DNA of 64,000 nt from Przewalskia tangutica (Eukaryota; Streptophyta; Magnoliopsida; Solanales; Solanaceae): assembly GCA_029844215.1 (NCBI GenBank), contig CM056733.1, positions 48,993,142 to 49,057,141 of the forward strand, written 5' to 3'. Positions 23,261 through 35,323 of the stretch are shown here, one piece after another (positions within the stretch are counted from its first letter, which is position 1; each line of letters opens with the position of its first letter). Below the pieces are notes generated by a model, which worked only from the letters and a program-made list of their open reading frames with translations, did not search any database and was not told the DNA's origin. Both the position numbers and the translations under genes were made by a program.

Positions 23261-23932
23261 AAGACACGCCAACCAATGGCCAAGATTATGCCAAGTGCAA
23301 GGCAAGTGTAGGGTGAAGATTTAGGCAAGTGTCCTTGGCCAACTTGCACACAAAATATCCTACCAACTCCAAGACAAAACAAGCCATCCCAATCGGCCCT
23401 ATTGCCGCTGACATCCATCAACGGTAGGGTGACAAGTGTCGCCTCTCGTTGGTCCAACGTGTTGCGCCTCTCTAAAAATCCGCAAAAATTAGAAACGACA
23501 TAGCCGAATTTATCCTACGCGAAGTTGTAAAACGCTTCGTAAAAACGACTCTAAACGGGTGTTGTGTACAAAGTGGAATTCGTCCAAGCCAACTAGTGGG
23601 GTGACACGTGTCGCCTCCTACTGGCCCAAAATATTTCATCTTCCAAAATATCCACAATGGCCAAAATCTCAAAACAAAGTGGGCCCTACAAAACCGTAAA
23701 TTTTCTCCCGTGGCCCCACGTGACCATTTCCAAAATAAAATTCCATAATTCTCTAAAATTACAAGAAGTCCGAATACCAAACTGGGAATCCACCCCATTA
23801 ACGAATCTTTTTCCTTCACAAAAACCGGAAACTTTTCCGTGGAAAATCACCTCTTTCTTCCATTCCAATTCCAATGTCGTATTCTCGTACGTACGTACTC
23901 GCATACATACCCTGAAACTACGGGGTATAACA

Positions 23933-23945
23933 TTCTCCCCTACTT
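23933..23945 (-). other. T2 polypurine tract
   Basis: Minus strand AAGTAGGGGAGAA abuts the 3' LTR; one T interrupts the purines. Confidence 0.78.
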
Positions 23946-24205
23946 AGAAACATTCTTCCCGAATGTTCCTTCTAGGTATCAAACAAACAGCGCCAAGATA
24001 GTCCTTATCGCTATACTTACGAAACAACCATGCCACACCCGTCACAACACAACAAGCGCATACTTATCTCCAAGTCCACGAGGAATCACCTCTATCACAA
24101 AATATTCCTACTCGAGATCTAAAAAGATGCTCCTTCGCCTCTACTTTACAAACGAATGATCACACCTATGCTCGTAATACATGCTCGTTTCTTCCTTACT
24201 CGCCG

Positions 24206-24223
24206 TGATACCACTTTTGTCAC
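24206..24223 (-). other. Internal primer-site-like motif in T2
   Basis: Minus strand GTGACAAAAGTGGTATCA reproduces the LTR-end plus primer-site junction, but lies inside the element about 270 bp before the polypurine tract, not next to an LTR. The same motif is at 49421-49438 in T4 and, degenerate, at 63743-63758 in T8. Confidence 0.6.
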
Positions 24224-24249
24224 TTTGTCGCGAGCCCCGCCTCCGACGA

Positions 24250-24760
24250 CTAACAAATGGTACCGTCGCCATGATCCTCGAGGATGTCGTGACACTTCTT
24301 GTACGCCGAACTCTTACCACCCTTCATATCGCTAGTTTCCAAATCTCGGTTACTATCTCTAACGTGGTCATCATTAATCGGGAACACTCGTGGATTTCCG
24401 ATACTTTCCAACATAACAATACGAAGATCGGACGTATCGCCTCCTAAGTCGGACGGCAATGCTAACATATAGGCAACCCGCCTAATCTTCACATGAACTC
24501 AAAAGGCCCAAAGTAACACGCTAAGTTTCTCTGCTTTCCAAAACTCGCTACACCCTATCCACAAATACCGGAACAAACTCAACCAACTATCCAACTCGCC
24601 AACATCGAACCAATCGATCGGCAACTTATACTTCCGCCCCTACAAGGCTTCCTAAGGCGACATCCGAATCTGAAAATGGTAGCTTAAACATTCCTCTACA
24701 GAGACAACAATCCCCACAACTATTCCCGAATCCAAACATCGCCGAGGCGAATGCGATTCT
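24250..24760 (-). pseudogene. T2 integrase C-terminal remnant
   Basis: Read on the minus strand, the 5' part resembles the conserved integrase tail SYH...MSP.EAL...PIDWFDVGE, followed by FGPFE, VAYMLALPSDLGG and FPINDDHV, as in Ty3/gypsy chromovirus pol after the DDE core. The DDE core itself, RNase H and RT are absent upstream: spacer and gag follow instead. Frames shift several times. This is the relic of an internal deletion. Confidence 0.7.
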
Positions 24761-25240
24761 CGAGACTTACTCGAGTTCCTAACCCGCTCGTAAGACTTCC
24801 AAAACAAAGAACAGCCTGCACTCGGCTCCACTGTCATAAGGTGAAGGTAGGCACCCTGCAGCCTTACAACCTTTCTCGCATAATCACCCCTACCGAGTAC
24901 ACTGGCCTTTGCTAGAAGACAAGACGGCCGACCTCCTACCGACCATCGGTCGAATGTATCCACGAACTCGCACGTTGGTTAACTAAACTGGGCCTAACAT
25001 CCTAGTGACTTACCACCCTGGCCGACCACCAAAACCGACCCCACCACCAAACAGCCACGGTCGACCCGCCACACGGCCTCAACCCAACCCGCAACGCAAA
25101 CACTAGCTCCCCGATTAACTAATCATGATTCCCAATCACGCTAACACAATGCTATCCAAAATAATACTTAAGATATTCGCCACACATATAAATCTCTAAA
25201 GCGGTTAAGGATATACCCAGATCTACGCCAGACTTCCCTT
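24761..25240 (-). other. T2 internal spacer, unrecognised
   Basis: Sequence between gag and the integrase relic, shared with T4 (48017-48820) and partly with T1 and T5. It includes GGTTAACTAAACTGGGCCTAAC. No known domain was recognised. Confidence 0.55.
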
Positions 25241-26148
25241 AGGTCGTTTAATCAAACCCGCCGGGCGATACCGGAAGGTGATGAACTATCCATCGATCCT
25301 CGGCCGAGTCTCTACATCCGCACCACCCTTGGCCTGACAATTCCTCGCAAATGGCTCGCTGGCCGCAAACATAACAAGCAGACGCGAGGAACGACACTCC
25401 CACGATGACATCGACCACAACGGCCACACCGAGCGGGGTGACCTCTCCGCTAACACCCTCCTCTCCGAACCACCGCATCCACAATCGGTCTAGTAGGCCG
25501 AGTCCTCGCATTTGTATCCTTCCTCATAGAACATTCTCGCTATATGGCCCTCGACGGCCGCAATAAAAACAAGCACCAAGAAAAGACGGCACTTCCCGAT
25601 GACACCGCCACACCGTGAACACCGAGGAAAATCAACCTCGCGAGGGACACTCTGACCGGCGGGCGCATGTCTAATTCGCTGCCGAGGCGATTCGCCGAGA
25701 GTTACCAAATGATCCCGCCAATCGCCTCTTCTCGCCGCTTCCTGGCCACTCGCCGATCTCTACCTCTCTCACCACGCACATAATCTCGAACGCAAGCCCG
25801 CTCGCCCTCGATCAAGAGCTACTCCTCACAACCCTTCTTAGATAAGCATCAATATCCTTGGAATACGGTACATAAAATACTCGCCGCCAAGTCCTTTGCT
25901 AGCAACAGGCCGTCTCCTTCCAATCCATATTTTCTCGCTTCCAAGCCGTGGAACCGAAAGTCCAGATGTCATGACCGCAGAGGAATCGCCGCGTACTAAA
26001 CTCTCATCGCCGGGCGACGCCTCGTAACTCCTCGCATGAAGCATCACCTCAGTGATGATTGGGCCTGTGTCTTCTAAATCTCTCAGATTTACTCGCCTTC
26101 CTTCACGCTTTGCCCTTCTCGGGCCCGAGTTGCTCGGGCGCGAGGCAT
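25241..26148 (-). pseudogene. gag: T2 degraded gag
   Basis: The start at 26148 gives MPRARATRAREGQ. Near 25380-25360 the minus strand reads CYVCGQ, the first half of a CCHC zinc knuckle, and near 25560-25530 a second GHIAR-like end is seen, suggesting one or two knuckles in the nucleocapsid part. The frame is heavily broken. It is about 0.9 kb long, and protease and RT do not follow. Confidence 0.65.
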
Positions 26149-26335
26149 CACTGTAAAGGAAAGGAATACGTTAGAGGGTCCAACTTATAACACGGCTCTA
26201 AAGCACGATCTCAGAGTGAGAAGAATGGAAACCAATCCTAAATATCCTATAGCCTCTCGATTATGGTGTGGTGCACAACACACCGATAATCAAGACTACT
26301 AGATACGGTTCAGAGACACTTTCCGAGGATTAATC

Positions 26336-26346
26336 GCTCGATACCA
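26336..26346 (-). other. T2 primer binding site
   Basis: Minus strand TGGTATCGAGC next to the 5' LTR. It is one base short of the initiator-Met site, a loss shared with T4 and T6. Confidence 0.83.
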
Positions 26347-26350
26347 CTTT

Positions 26351-29300
26351 TGTCACGACTGCCCGGTTCGTGGATCGTGCCTTACCCGCACCCAAGTAGT
26401 CATACATCGAGAAAAACCAATGGAATATAAAACAACCAAGATATGAAACAAGATAAGTAAGACACGCTGGGAAAGTTGCCTTTCGGCATAATGTATATAA
26501 ATAACCCAAAACGAACAGCTATATCCCAACCTTACAACAGTTCATGCACTCTAAGAGTTTAAACAACAATGGCGGACACCCCGCCATACCCTGAATACAA
26601 ATATCTACAACGACAGGGACCATACCAAAATGCTAAGCTTCCGAGAACGGAGCTTTCCTAACGCAAGCGGTGATCCTAAGAACGGATCAAAGTAGAGTAC
26701 CTTTACCGCGGATGAACGCACTTCAAGGCGAGGTCAAGATAACAGTACCAAGTATGTGAAATCAAAATATCAGAAATGAAATCATAGTAGTCTATAAAAG
26801 CGGGAGATGTATGATAAGCCAACACTACAGCCACAATAAATAAGGCCATGCCAAGTCGTGACTCATGCCTCAAAGTCATCACAATAGAACTGCACGGTAA
26901 GTACGAAGGCATAGCCGACTACTAAAACCTACGCACCAACAAGGTCATAAATCAGACATGAGATCTGTCTGCATCATTACATGATCAAAGCCGCCACTCG
27001 CCGCAGATCTAATGCGCGATCCACTCGAACTTCCCGCAGCCCGCATAGGCCAAACAGATAGGCCCGCATGAGGTATAACCCCGCATCGAGGGTAGCTACT
27101 CCCGGCAGCGCCCTAGACACGCCGTCCGCATGGCTACAAGAACCGCATGACCACAAGGGCCGTGATACTAACACGAACTCCCGCAGCCTGCATAGGCCAT
27201 ACTGCACCGCATAAGGTATTCTCGAATCATAGGTCCATCGACCACCGAGTCTACCCCCGTGATCGGAGGGCAGCTTAACCCCGAGTTATGAATGATATAA
27301 TATCAACATAACCGCTTATTGCTAAACAACATAAGCACAACAAGGAAAACCCCTTTACACAAATATCACAAGATACTAACTCACGTGAAGATCCTAACAT
27401 GTTTACTTATCAAGTCAACAAGAAAATATTACAAGACTATCACAAATCAATACAATCAAGTTATTCACACAAGGTACTTTCTATATTATGTTAACAAGTT
27501 CGGTTGTTAGCCCCAAAGTACTTCATGTATTACTCTTTAAAAGATCCGCTTTTTACAAAAGTCACACAATACCCGTAGTATAAAAATAGAGTAATTATCT
27601 TTGAAGTCCATTAAAACACTTCTCCTTGTAAAATCAAGTAACAACATTCTTTTCCTAACGCTCAAGTTTGCCTAATTTCAATTACTCAAGTTTCTCATTT
27701 TCAAAGGGTTTGTAGTTCATAGTTTTAATCCTTTAAAACAATTTGAGAAACATATACCCTAAGTGTGAGTAGGTTATTATTATTCGTAATAATCTTATTA
27801 CAAAGAATGCATGATCTAGTAAATGTAATATCCTTTTGTCTCATCTTAGCTCCTATGCAGATGGAAGTTTCTACTAGTTTTAATAATACCTTATTAGTCA
27901 AAATAATTCCTTTATTAGCGCTGTGGTTTGTTCGACATTTATTCTGATTGGTAAAACATCATTCCTTTGAAAACCAAAATACTAATTACTCACTAATGAG
28001 GTTTCACACTTTTAACAAAATTCATATTAGTATAATAAGTCAAGTCTCTTATTTCCTTAAATCAATAAATCGCTTTTTATCACTCTTAAGCCGTTATACC
28101 TAACCTCCCATAAAGCTAGTATAACTCTTCTTTTAAAACCAAGTGTTACTCTTCCGTTAAAAATGATTCAAGATTCTTTTGAAATGTTTTCGCTTCTTAT
28201 TATTCAGCTTGCCGAGGCATTGCCGCAGTATTATTCAAAGCTTAAGCCGTAGGCATTGCCGTAAGTATTATTCGCTTAACACACGACGCCTACCGCATCA
28301 TATATATTGTAAAATATCATGCTTTAGGAAGAATCACATACCTTCTCGCGAAACCTCCCGCCAAGTGAATATGTCGCGCAGAGTATCGACCTATAATACC
28401 AACACGCCTATCAACGCCCGCATCAGATCGCATAAAGTTCTAAGCAGAGGGTTCGTTATTCTATGGTCATTTGGGCAGACTTCCTACCCGTGAGCTACTC
28501 AAGTCATCGTGAAAACAAATCATATGTAAGTACGCTCTATTATTCATCTTTAAACCCTTCTATCGTGATAATAGCCAATTCTATTCTCGCAATATCCTTC
28601 TAAGTATTTAATACTTATTCCTATACTTCTACAGATATATATTCTAATTACAAAAGGAGGATAAGGTTATTTACCTCGTAAGCCCAATAATATCCTAGAT
28701 AAAAGTCGCTACCGAGCAAGGTTTAGCTCCTAAGTTGTGCGCCCAGAGCTCCAATAAAACCTTAAAAGTTCTTCACAACTTCTACTAAGGACTAAGGGAT
28801 TTGGGCTAGGTAATTCGGCATTATAACGATACTAGAAGACAACTTTTCTACCAAGGAGTGGGTAGTGTTTCGCCAGGCTAGCTTTAGATGGGTTGCTCTC
28901 GCCAGGGCTTCAAAAGGGGAGGTGTGTTTGGACGAAACAACAAGAGGGAGAGGAGGATTTGAGACTTAGATAGATTGCTCAATTTAGGATGAAATAACTC
29001 TTCAACAAGTGGGTATTTATAGGTCAAGACATGGCCAACCAATGGCCAAGATTATGCCAAGTGCAAGGCAAGTGTAGGGTGAAGATTTAGGCAAGTGTCC
29101 TTGGCCAACTTGCACACAAAATATCCTACCAACTCCAAGACAAAACAAGCCATCCCAATCGCCCTATCACGCCGTGACATCCATCAACGAGAGTGATGTC
29201 GCCGCCTCGTTGGTCCAACGTGTTGCGCCTCTCGGAAAAATCCGCAAAAATTAGAAACGACATAGCCTAATTTATCCTACGCGAGTTGTGTAAAACGCTT

Positions 29301-29691
29301 CGAAAAACGACTCTAAACGGGTGGTGTACAGAAAGGAATTCGCCCAAGCCAACTGTGGGGTGACACGTGTCGCCTCCTACTCGCCCAAAATATTTCATCT
29401 TCCAAAATATCCACAATGGCCAAAATCTCAAAACAAAGCTGGCTCCCACAAAATCAGAATTTTCTCCCGTGGCCCCACGTGACCATTTCCAAAATAAAAT
29501 TCCATAATTCTCTAAAATTCCAAGAAGTCCGAATACCAAACTGGGAATCCAATTCCCATTAACGAATCTTTTCCTTCACAAAACCTAAACTTTTCCGTGG
29601 AAAAATCACCTCTTTCTTCCATTCCAATTCCAATGTCGTATTCTCGTACGTACGTCCTCGCATACATACCTTGAAACTACGGGGTATAACA
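26351..29691 (-). repeat. T2 5' LTR, type B
   Basis: 3,341-bp partner of 20563-23932. It has the conserved block at 27809-27874, the GC-rich CCGCATAGG block at 26977-27270 and a TATA box at 29011-29024. It ends GGTATAACA and is followed by LINE-b sequence. Confidence 0.9.
29011..29024 (-). promoter_or_regulatory. TATA box, T2 5' LTR
   Basis: Minus strand GACCTATAAATACCC. This would be the promoter for T2 RNA. Confidence 0.75.
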
Positions 29692-29782
29692 GGAAGCTTG
29701 GGAGAAGTATCACATGCCGCGGGTCCTCCGGTTTTGGGTCATTCTGGCCCACCATGTTTGCGGGATTCTCTAGCAAAGTCCT
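29692..29782 (+). mobile_element. LINE-b, second fragment
   Basis: 91 bases starting GGAAGCTTGGGAGAAGTA, matching LINE-a from about 3314 to 3403. This continues LINE-b exactly where T2 interrupted it. It is then cut by T3, whose presumed left target duplication is GTCCT at 29778-29782. Confidence 0.9.
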
Positions 29783-32147
29783 TGTCACGACCCGTTCCGG
29801 GGCCCGTGACTGGTGCCTTACCGGGGCACCCAAGTAGTCATACATCAGAGTAACCAGCAGAAATATAAAACAAGACAGGAAACATAGTAAAAACAGAAAC
29901 AGTTTATCTGAAGAAAAGCTTGCCTTACGGCATAATATAAATAACTCAAGTTTTGCAGTTACATCCCAACTGCATAATAAGATTACATGCACTTCTGAAG
30001 AATAACTACAAGTGGACAGATTCCGCCATACCCTCGATCAGACAAAACTATCTACATACAGGAGATCATACCCAAAAGTAGAGCCTCCGAGAAGATGGAG
30101 CTCTCGACACCAACGCAAAGATCCTAAGGATGTGGATCTAGCACTGCCGCTCTTACCATGCAGATTTAACGCAGCTTCGGGCGAGGTCAAGATAACAGTA
30201 CCAAGTATGTGAAACTATAAAGAATCAAATGAAATCAAAGTATTTAAAACCTTTTCACAAATACAATCGCCTCAATTGCACATAGTGCCACATCACAAAC
30301 AACAACAAGAATAGGAAAATCAGAATGTGTCTATTCTAGGCCGCGAATGATCGGGCAAGGCCAATCGCCCATAGTATCATTCTCACGGCCTAGTCCTCGA
30401 CTTCCGCACCGCATAGGTCACACATGCACCCGCACGAGGTATTCTCGCGATCGGGGCAGCTAACCCCAGATCCGCCTAGGCCCCGCACTCGCATAGCCTC
30501 AAAAGACCGCATAGTCTCAACAGACCGCATAGGAATCCCCGCATCAAAGCTAAACACCCGAATGATCAATCCCGAGCATACCGCTGCCGCATAGTCTCAC
30601 AGACCGCATAGCCGTATAGACCAAGATCAAGGGCAAGCCCTGTGATAACAATCAAGGGGTAGGTGATACAATAACAAGACAACGGACTTACCTGCTAGCA
30701 ACGTAAGCACAAAGAATCTTATTACACTTAACAGAATCAATACAAGGCTTTTATAAACAAACAAGTAAACAGCTCTTCTTATCTTTCTTAAGTTGTTATA
30801 CCTAACTTCCCATAAAGCTAGTATAACTCTTAAGCTTTTGTTTTAAAACCAAATATTTATCTTCTGTTAAAAAATGATTCAAGATTCTTTGAAATGCTTT
30901 CATTCTTTATTATTCAGCTTAAGCCGTGAGGAATCGCTGTAGTATTATTCGTGCTTAAGCCAGGCATTGCCGTAAGTATTATTCAGCTTAAGTCAAAGAC
31001 ATTGCCGTAGTTATTATTCGCTTAACACATGTACGCCTACCGCACTATATATATATTGTAAAATATCATGCTTTAGGAAGAATCACATACCTTCTCACGA
31101 AAACCACCGCCAAGTCAATATGTCGCGTAGAGAGTCACCTATAATAGTCACATACATCTATCAAAGACTACTCAAGGTCATTCTAAACAGAGGGTTCACA
31201 ATTCTACGGATAGTGGGCAGCACAACCCTACCCGTGAGCTATATAAGTTCATCAGAAACAAATTCCTATGTGAGTACAGCTCAATTATTCTTCTTTAAAC
31301 CCTTCATCGTGATAATACCAATTCTATTCTCAGAATATCCTTCTAAGTATTTAATACTTGTTCTTATTCTACTACAGAAGTATTCTCTAATTCAAAAGAG
31401 GGTTAGGATTTGTTACCTCGGTAAGCCCAATAATATCCTAGATAAAGTCGCTACCGAGCAAGGTTTAGCTCCTAAGTTGTACGCTCCAGAGTCTAAGAAA
31501 CCTTAGAAGTTCTTAACAACTTCTACAAAGGACTAAGGGATTTGGGCTAGGTATTTTGGGCATTATAACAATACTAGAAGACAACTTTTCTACCAAGGGA
31601 GGGGGTAGATTTCGCCAGGCTAGTGGGGTAGGCCCTACCAAACTCACTCAAAGGGGAGGTGTTGGACGAAAGGCTTAAGGGAGAGGAGAGGATTTTTCAA
31701 GACTGAAGATAACTTTGTGGATGAAGAACTCTTCATCTAAAGGGGTATTTATAGCTCAAGCTGGCCAACCAATGGCCAAGATGAAGACAAGTGCAAGGCA
31801 AGTGTAGGGTGAAGATTTACTCTACACAAATATCCTACCAACTCCTCGACTTGTGCACAAGGCACAAAAACGTGCTCACCTTTGCCCAATTCGTCCAAAT
31901 GGACGATTTCAAGTCCATCAATCGAGGGTGACAAGTGTCGCCTCCCGCTGGTCCAAAATGTTTCGCCTCTCGGAAAAATCCGCAAAATTAGTAATGGCAT
32001 AGCCGAATTTTCCCTACGAAAGTCGTGGAAACGTTTCGCCGAAACGATTCTTTAGCGAGTTGTGTACAAAAAAACGCCCAAGGCTAACTTTAAGGCCAAA
32101 CTTTTGTACGTATTCCCCACGCATATACTGAAATACGGGGTATAACA
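29783..32147 (-). repeat. T3 3' LTR, internally shortened
   Basis: 2,365 bp, about 1 kb shorter than the other LTRs. Termini are TGTCACGACC...GGTATAACA. The missing part lies near 30710-30770 and removes the conserved 65-bp block and neighbouring AT-rich modules. A CCGCATAG-rich block at 30394-30620 places it near type B. Confidence 0.85.
31741..31756 (-). promoter_or_regulatory. TATA box, T3 LTR
   Basis: Minus strand AGCTATAAATACCCCT, same place as in the other LTRs. Confidence 0.7.
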
Positions 32148-32158
32148 TTCTCCTCCTT
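32148..32158 (-). other. T3 polypurine tract
   Basis: Minus strand AAGGAGGAGAA abutting the 3' LTR. Confidence 0.85.
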
Positions 32159-32289
32159 AGAAACATTCGTCCCGAATGTTCCTTCTCAAGACGATTATCG
32201 GAAGCTTAAACAGCTTTGTGTTGCCACACATGGCCACAAAAATAACACTTAGGCATATATGAAAATGGAAATTTACAAGTAGGAAAGTG

Positions 32290-34864
32290 AATTACCCGGA
32301 GGTGTGGAGAATAGGTGAGGATACTTCGCCTCATGTCCTCCTCGCCCCACGCCATCTCCTCCCCGAGCTCGCTCCGCCACAAGACTTTGACTAAGCCACG
32401 CCATCGTCCGCAGACGCCTAACCCGACGATCGACTATCGCCATGGAATCTCCTCATACGATAACCCTCACACCGACATCGTCAATCGGTGTACCCTAGAT
32501 AGATCCCCGATACATCTCCTCAAAGATAGATACGTGAAAACTGGATGCACTACCTCCGGATCGGACGGCAGATCCAACTCATAGCAACCTTGCCTACCCC
32601 GCGACAATCAAACGCCCAATGTACCTTGGCCGAAGTTTCCTTCTTCCCGAATCTCATCACACCCTTCATGGGTGACACCTTTAGGAAAACCCAATCATGA
32701 ACCTCGAACTCAAGATGCCGACGACGATGATCCGTGATACGACTTGGCCGACTCGAGTCATTAATAGCCGCTCTCGGATAAGCTTCACCTTATCCATCGC
32801 TCACGCTGCACCAAATCTGGTCCCACTAGCAGCCCGCCCACATCGAACCAACCTATAGGCGATCCGCACTTCCTCCCATACAAGGCCTCATGGCGCCATC
32901 CGAATCGGAGTGGTAGCTATTATTATACGCGAACTCAACTAGAGGCAAATGATCCTCCCAACTACCATCTGGTCAATAACACGTGCTCGCAGATATCCTC
33001 AAGAGTTTGGATAGTGCGCTCGCCGCCTGCCTGTCGTGGATGAAATGCGATTGTGCTCACCGCGCCCCTAAACCCTCTCGAAGGACTCCGTAAGTTAGCC
33101 AGAACCGGGCTCTCGCTCGATATGATCGGGTAGGGACTCCATGCACCGACGATCTCTGATGTAAAGTTCGCATAATCCTCACCAAAAGTCGTCCCGGACG
33201 GAAGAAAGTGGGCTGATTTCACACCGCCGATTTATAACCCATATAGAATCATGTTCTCCGAAAGCGAGGTAATCCCGTGATGAAGTCCATGTTGATTACC
33301 TCCCACTTCCGTGTCGGATCTCTATCGTCAGAATAAACCACCGTGCCTCTCGTGCTCTACCTTCACCGCCGACAACACGCACCGAGCTACGAACTCGCAA
33401 CGCCCTCTTCAAGCCATCCCACCAATACACGTATCTAAGGTCGTGGTACATCTTGGTCGACCGACGGATAGAGTAACGCCGCTACGTGTGCTTCCCAAGA
33501 ACTCGCCAAGTCTCAAACATCCGGGACACACAACCTCGCCTCAAACCTTAGCACCCCATCAAAGCTACTCAAAAGGACCCTTGCCTCACGAAGAGTCAGA
33601 TCACGATATCGAATCAAAGCCGATCTCGAATCGCCTCTTCACCTCCTCGACGATGGAAGACTCGACAACCTCACGAACTCTAACCCCATCGCTATCGTAA
33701 TCAATCAAACGGACACCAAGGCTCGCTAATCGATGCAAATCACGAACCATGTCCCTCCTCTCTAGCCGCACATCCGATAGGCTCCCATCGACCTACGACT
33801 CAAGAGCATCCGCCACAACATCGCCTTCCCGTGGTACAGATATCAACATCGTAATCCTTAAGCAACTCTAACCACCGCCTCGCCGTGAAGTTCACCTCCT
33901 CCGTCAAGATATACCGAGGCTCTTGTGGTCCGTAAAAATATCCACGTGAACCCCATACAAATAGTGCCTCCAGATCTTCAAAGCGTGAATCACACCGCCA
34001 ACTCCAAATCACGCGGGTAGTTCCTCGTGTTTCTTCAAATCGGATGCATATGCTATAACCCCGCCATGCCGCATCAACACACATCCCAACCCGATGCCCG
34101 ACGATCACAATACACGACATAACCATCCGACCTCCGGAAGAGTAAGAACGGGCGGTCGCCGCCTCTTTTCAAGAATCGAAACCTCGCCACAAGCATCACC
34201 ATCAAACTTGGCCGCTTTCCGAGTCACCTAGTCAATGGTGCAGATAGAAGCAAACTTCTCCACGAACCGCCGATAATATCCTCGCTAGCCTAAAATCGCG
34301 AACCTCTCGGAGTAAGAGTTCAGGCCAAGTCCTCGATCGCTTCGATCTCGCCGTATCCACTGAATGCCATCACCGACAATATGCCCAAGAAACGCCATCA
34401 AGTCAACCAAAACTCACATTTGGAAAACTTGGCGCATAATTGCCGGTCCCGAGAATCACAAGATAGCCTCGTTGCTCGCATGCTCCTTCTCTGAGCGAGA
34501 ATAAACCAAGATATCATCAATGAACACTATCACAATTGTGTCCAAAAATGGTTTGAACACTCGGTTCATCAAATCCATGAATACCGAGCATCGTCAACCC
34601 AAAAGACATGACTCAACTCATAATGCCCGCATCGTCCGAATGCACTAGGGACATCCACCTCTCCGACACGAACTCGATGATAGCCCGATCGCAGATCAAT
34701 CTTGAGAAACATCTCGCGCTTCGCAATCCGGTCGAACAAATCATCAATCCCGGAAGGGTATTCGTTTAATGGTCACCTTGTTCAGCTGCCTGTAATCAAC
34801 ACACATGCGCAGCGTCCCGTCCTTCTTCTTCACGAACAATACCGGCGCTCCCCAGGGAGAAACA
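32290..34864 (-). pseudogene. pol: T3 pol: RT (most), RNase H, integrase, chromodomain-type tail
   Basis: Read right to left on the minus strand. RT begins APVLFVKKKDG near 34860, then CVDYRQLNKVT (about 34800), KIDLRSGYHRVRVG (about 34700) and the catalytic FIDDILVYSRSE (about 34520). RNase H is marked by GLGCVLMRHGGVIAYAS, HALKIWRHYLYGVHVDIFTD and RRWLELLKDYDVDI (about 34100-33810). Integrase core motifs are MDFITGLPR (about 33270), HGVPT and STAFHP (about 33150-33030), ERTIQTLED (about 33005), then FAYNNSYHS (about 32930). The tail has LRT..A and EEDMRR (about 32330), as in Tekay/Del chromoviruses. Many indels break the frame. The N-terminal part of RT lies beyond T4 at 53161-53580. Confidence 0.85.
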
Positions 34865-35308
34865 CTAGGTGTTATACCCCGTATTTCCAGAGTATGTACG
34901 TAAGGACGTACGTAGAAATTTGAAACTTTTAATTAGGCTTGGCCGATTTAACTTTGTTCACAACACCCGGTTAGAGTCGTTTTTTGACGAAACGTTTTCA
35001 CAGCTTTCGTAGGGAAAATTCCGGCTATGTCATTTCTAATTTTTGCGGATTTTTCCGAGATACGAAACATTTTGGACCAACGGGAGGGTGACATGTGTTA
35101 CCCTCACATTGGAAGCAAGTGGACGGCACCAAAGGGAATTGTTGGGCACGTTTTTGGCATTTTTGTTGCCTAAAACATTTGGTCAATGTTTGGTAGGATA
35201 TTTGTGTGGTTGATGACCAAGTGGGACCCACACAACACATGGCTTAATCTACACCTTACACTTGCCTAACACTTGGAAGAATCTTGGCCATTGGTTGGCC
35301 ATTTCTTG

Positions 35309-35323
35309 ACCTATAAATACCCC
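35309..35323 (+). promoter_or_regulatory. TATA box, T4 5' LTR
   Basis: ACCTATAAATACCCC, 440 bp into the LTR. Expected start of T4 transcription is about 30 bp downstream, so R and U5 together would be near 3 kb. Confidence 0.78.

Larger units (their letters stand above)
20563..23932 (-). repeat. T2 3' LTR, type B
   Basis: 3,370 bp. It lacks the type A minisatellite and instead has a GC-rich block (21185-21480) full of CCGCATAGG/CCGCATGA words. It keeps the conserved 65-bp block at 22025-22090 and has its TATA box at 23245-23260. Confidence 0.9.
20563..29691 (-). mobile_element. T2: complete type B LTR retrotransposon, non-autonomous
   Basis: 9.1 kb on the minus strand with LTRs 20563-23932 and 26351-29691, a primer site, a polypurine tract and an internal region of about 2.4 kb. 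The left terminus reads TATCACGACC, a one-base change from TGTCACGACC. The flanks are LINE-b on both sides; target duplication GGAAG at 29692-29696 faces CGGAG at 20558-20562, imperfect and explainable by one lost base. The coding remnant is gag plus only the 3' end of integrase. Confidence 0.9.
29783..34869 (-). mobile_element. T3, left (3') portion: pol-bearing Ty3/gypsy chromovirus
   Basis: Minus-strand element with 3' LTR 29783-32147 and the 3' two-thirds of pol. It is interrupted in the RT by T4 at 34870 and resumes at 53161. It is the only element here with recognisable RT, RNase H and integrase. Its 5' LTR and far end lie outside the window. Confidence 0.88.

Noticed and set aside
32290..34864. 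Assignment of T3 to the centromeric CRM clade
   Set aside because: The C-terminus (LRT..A, EEDMRR), the long LTR and the RVP_2-type IMGMDWL protease end fit Tekay/Del better. A tree of RT sequences would decide.
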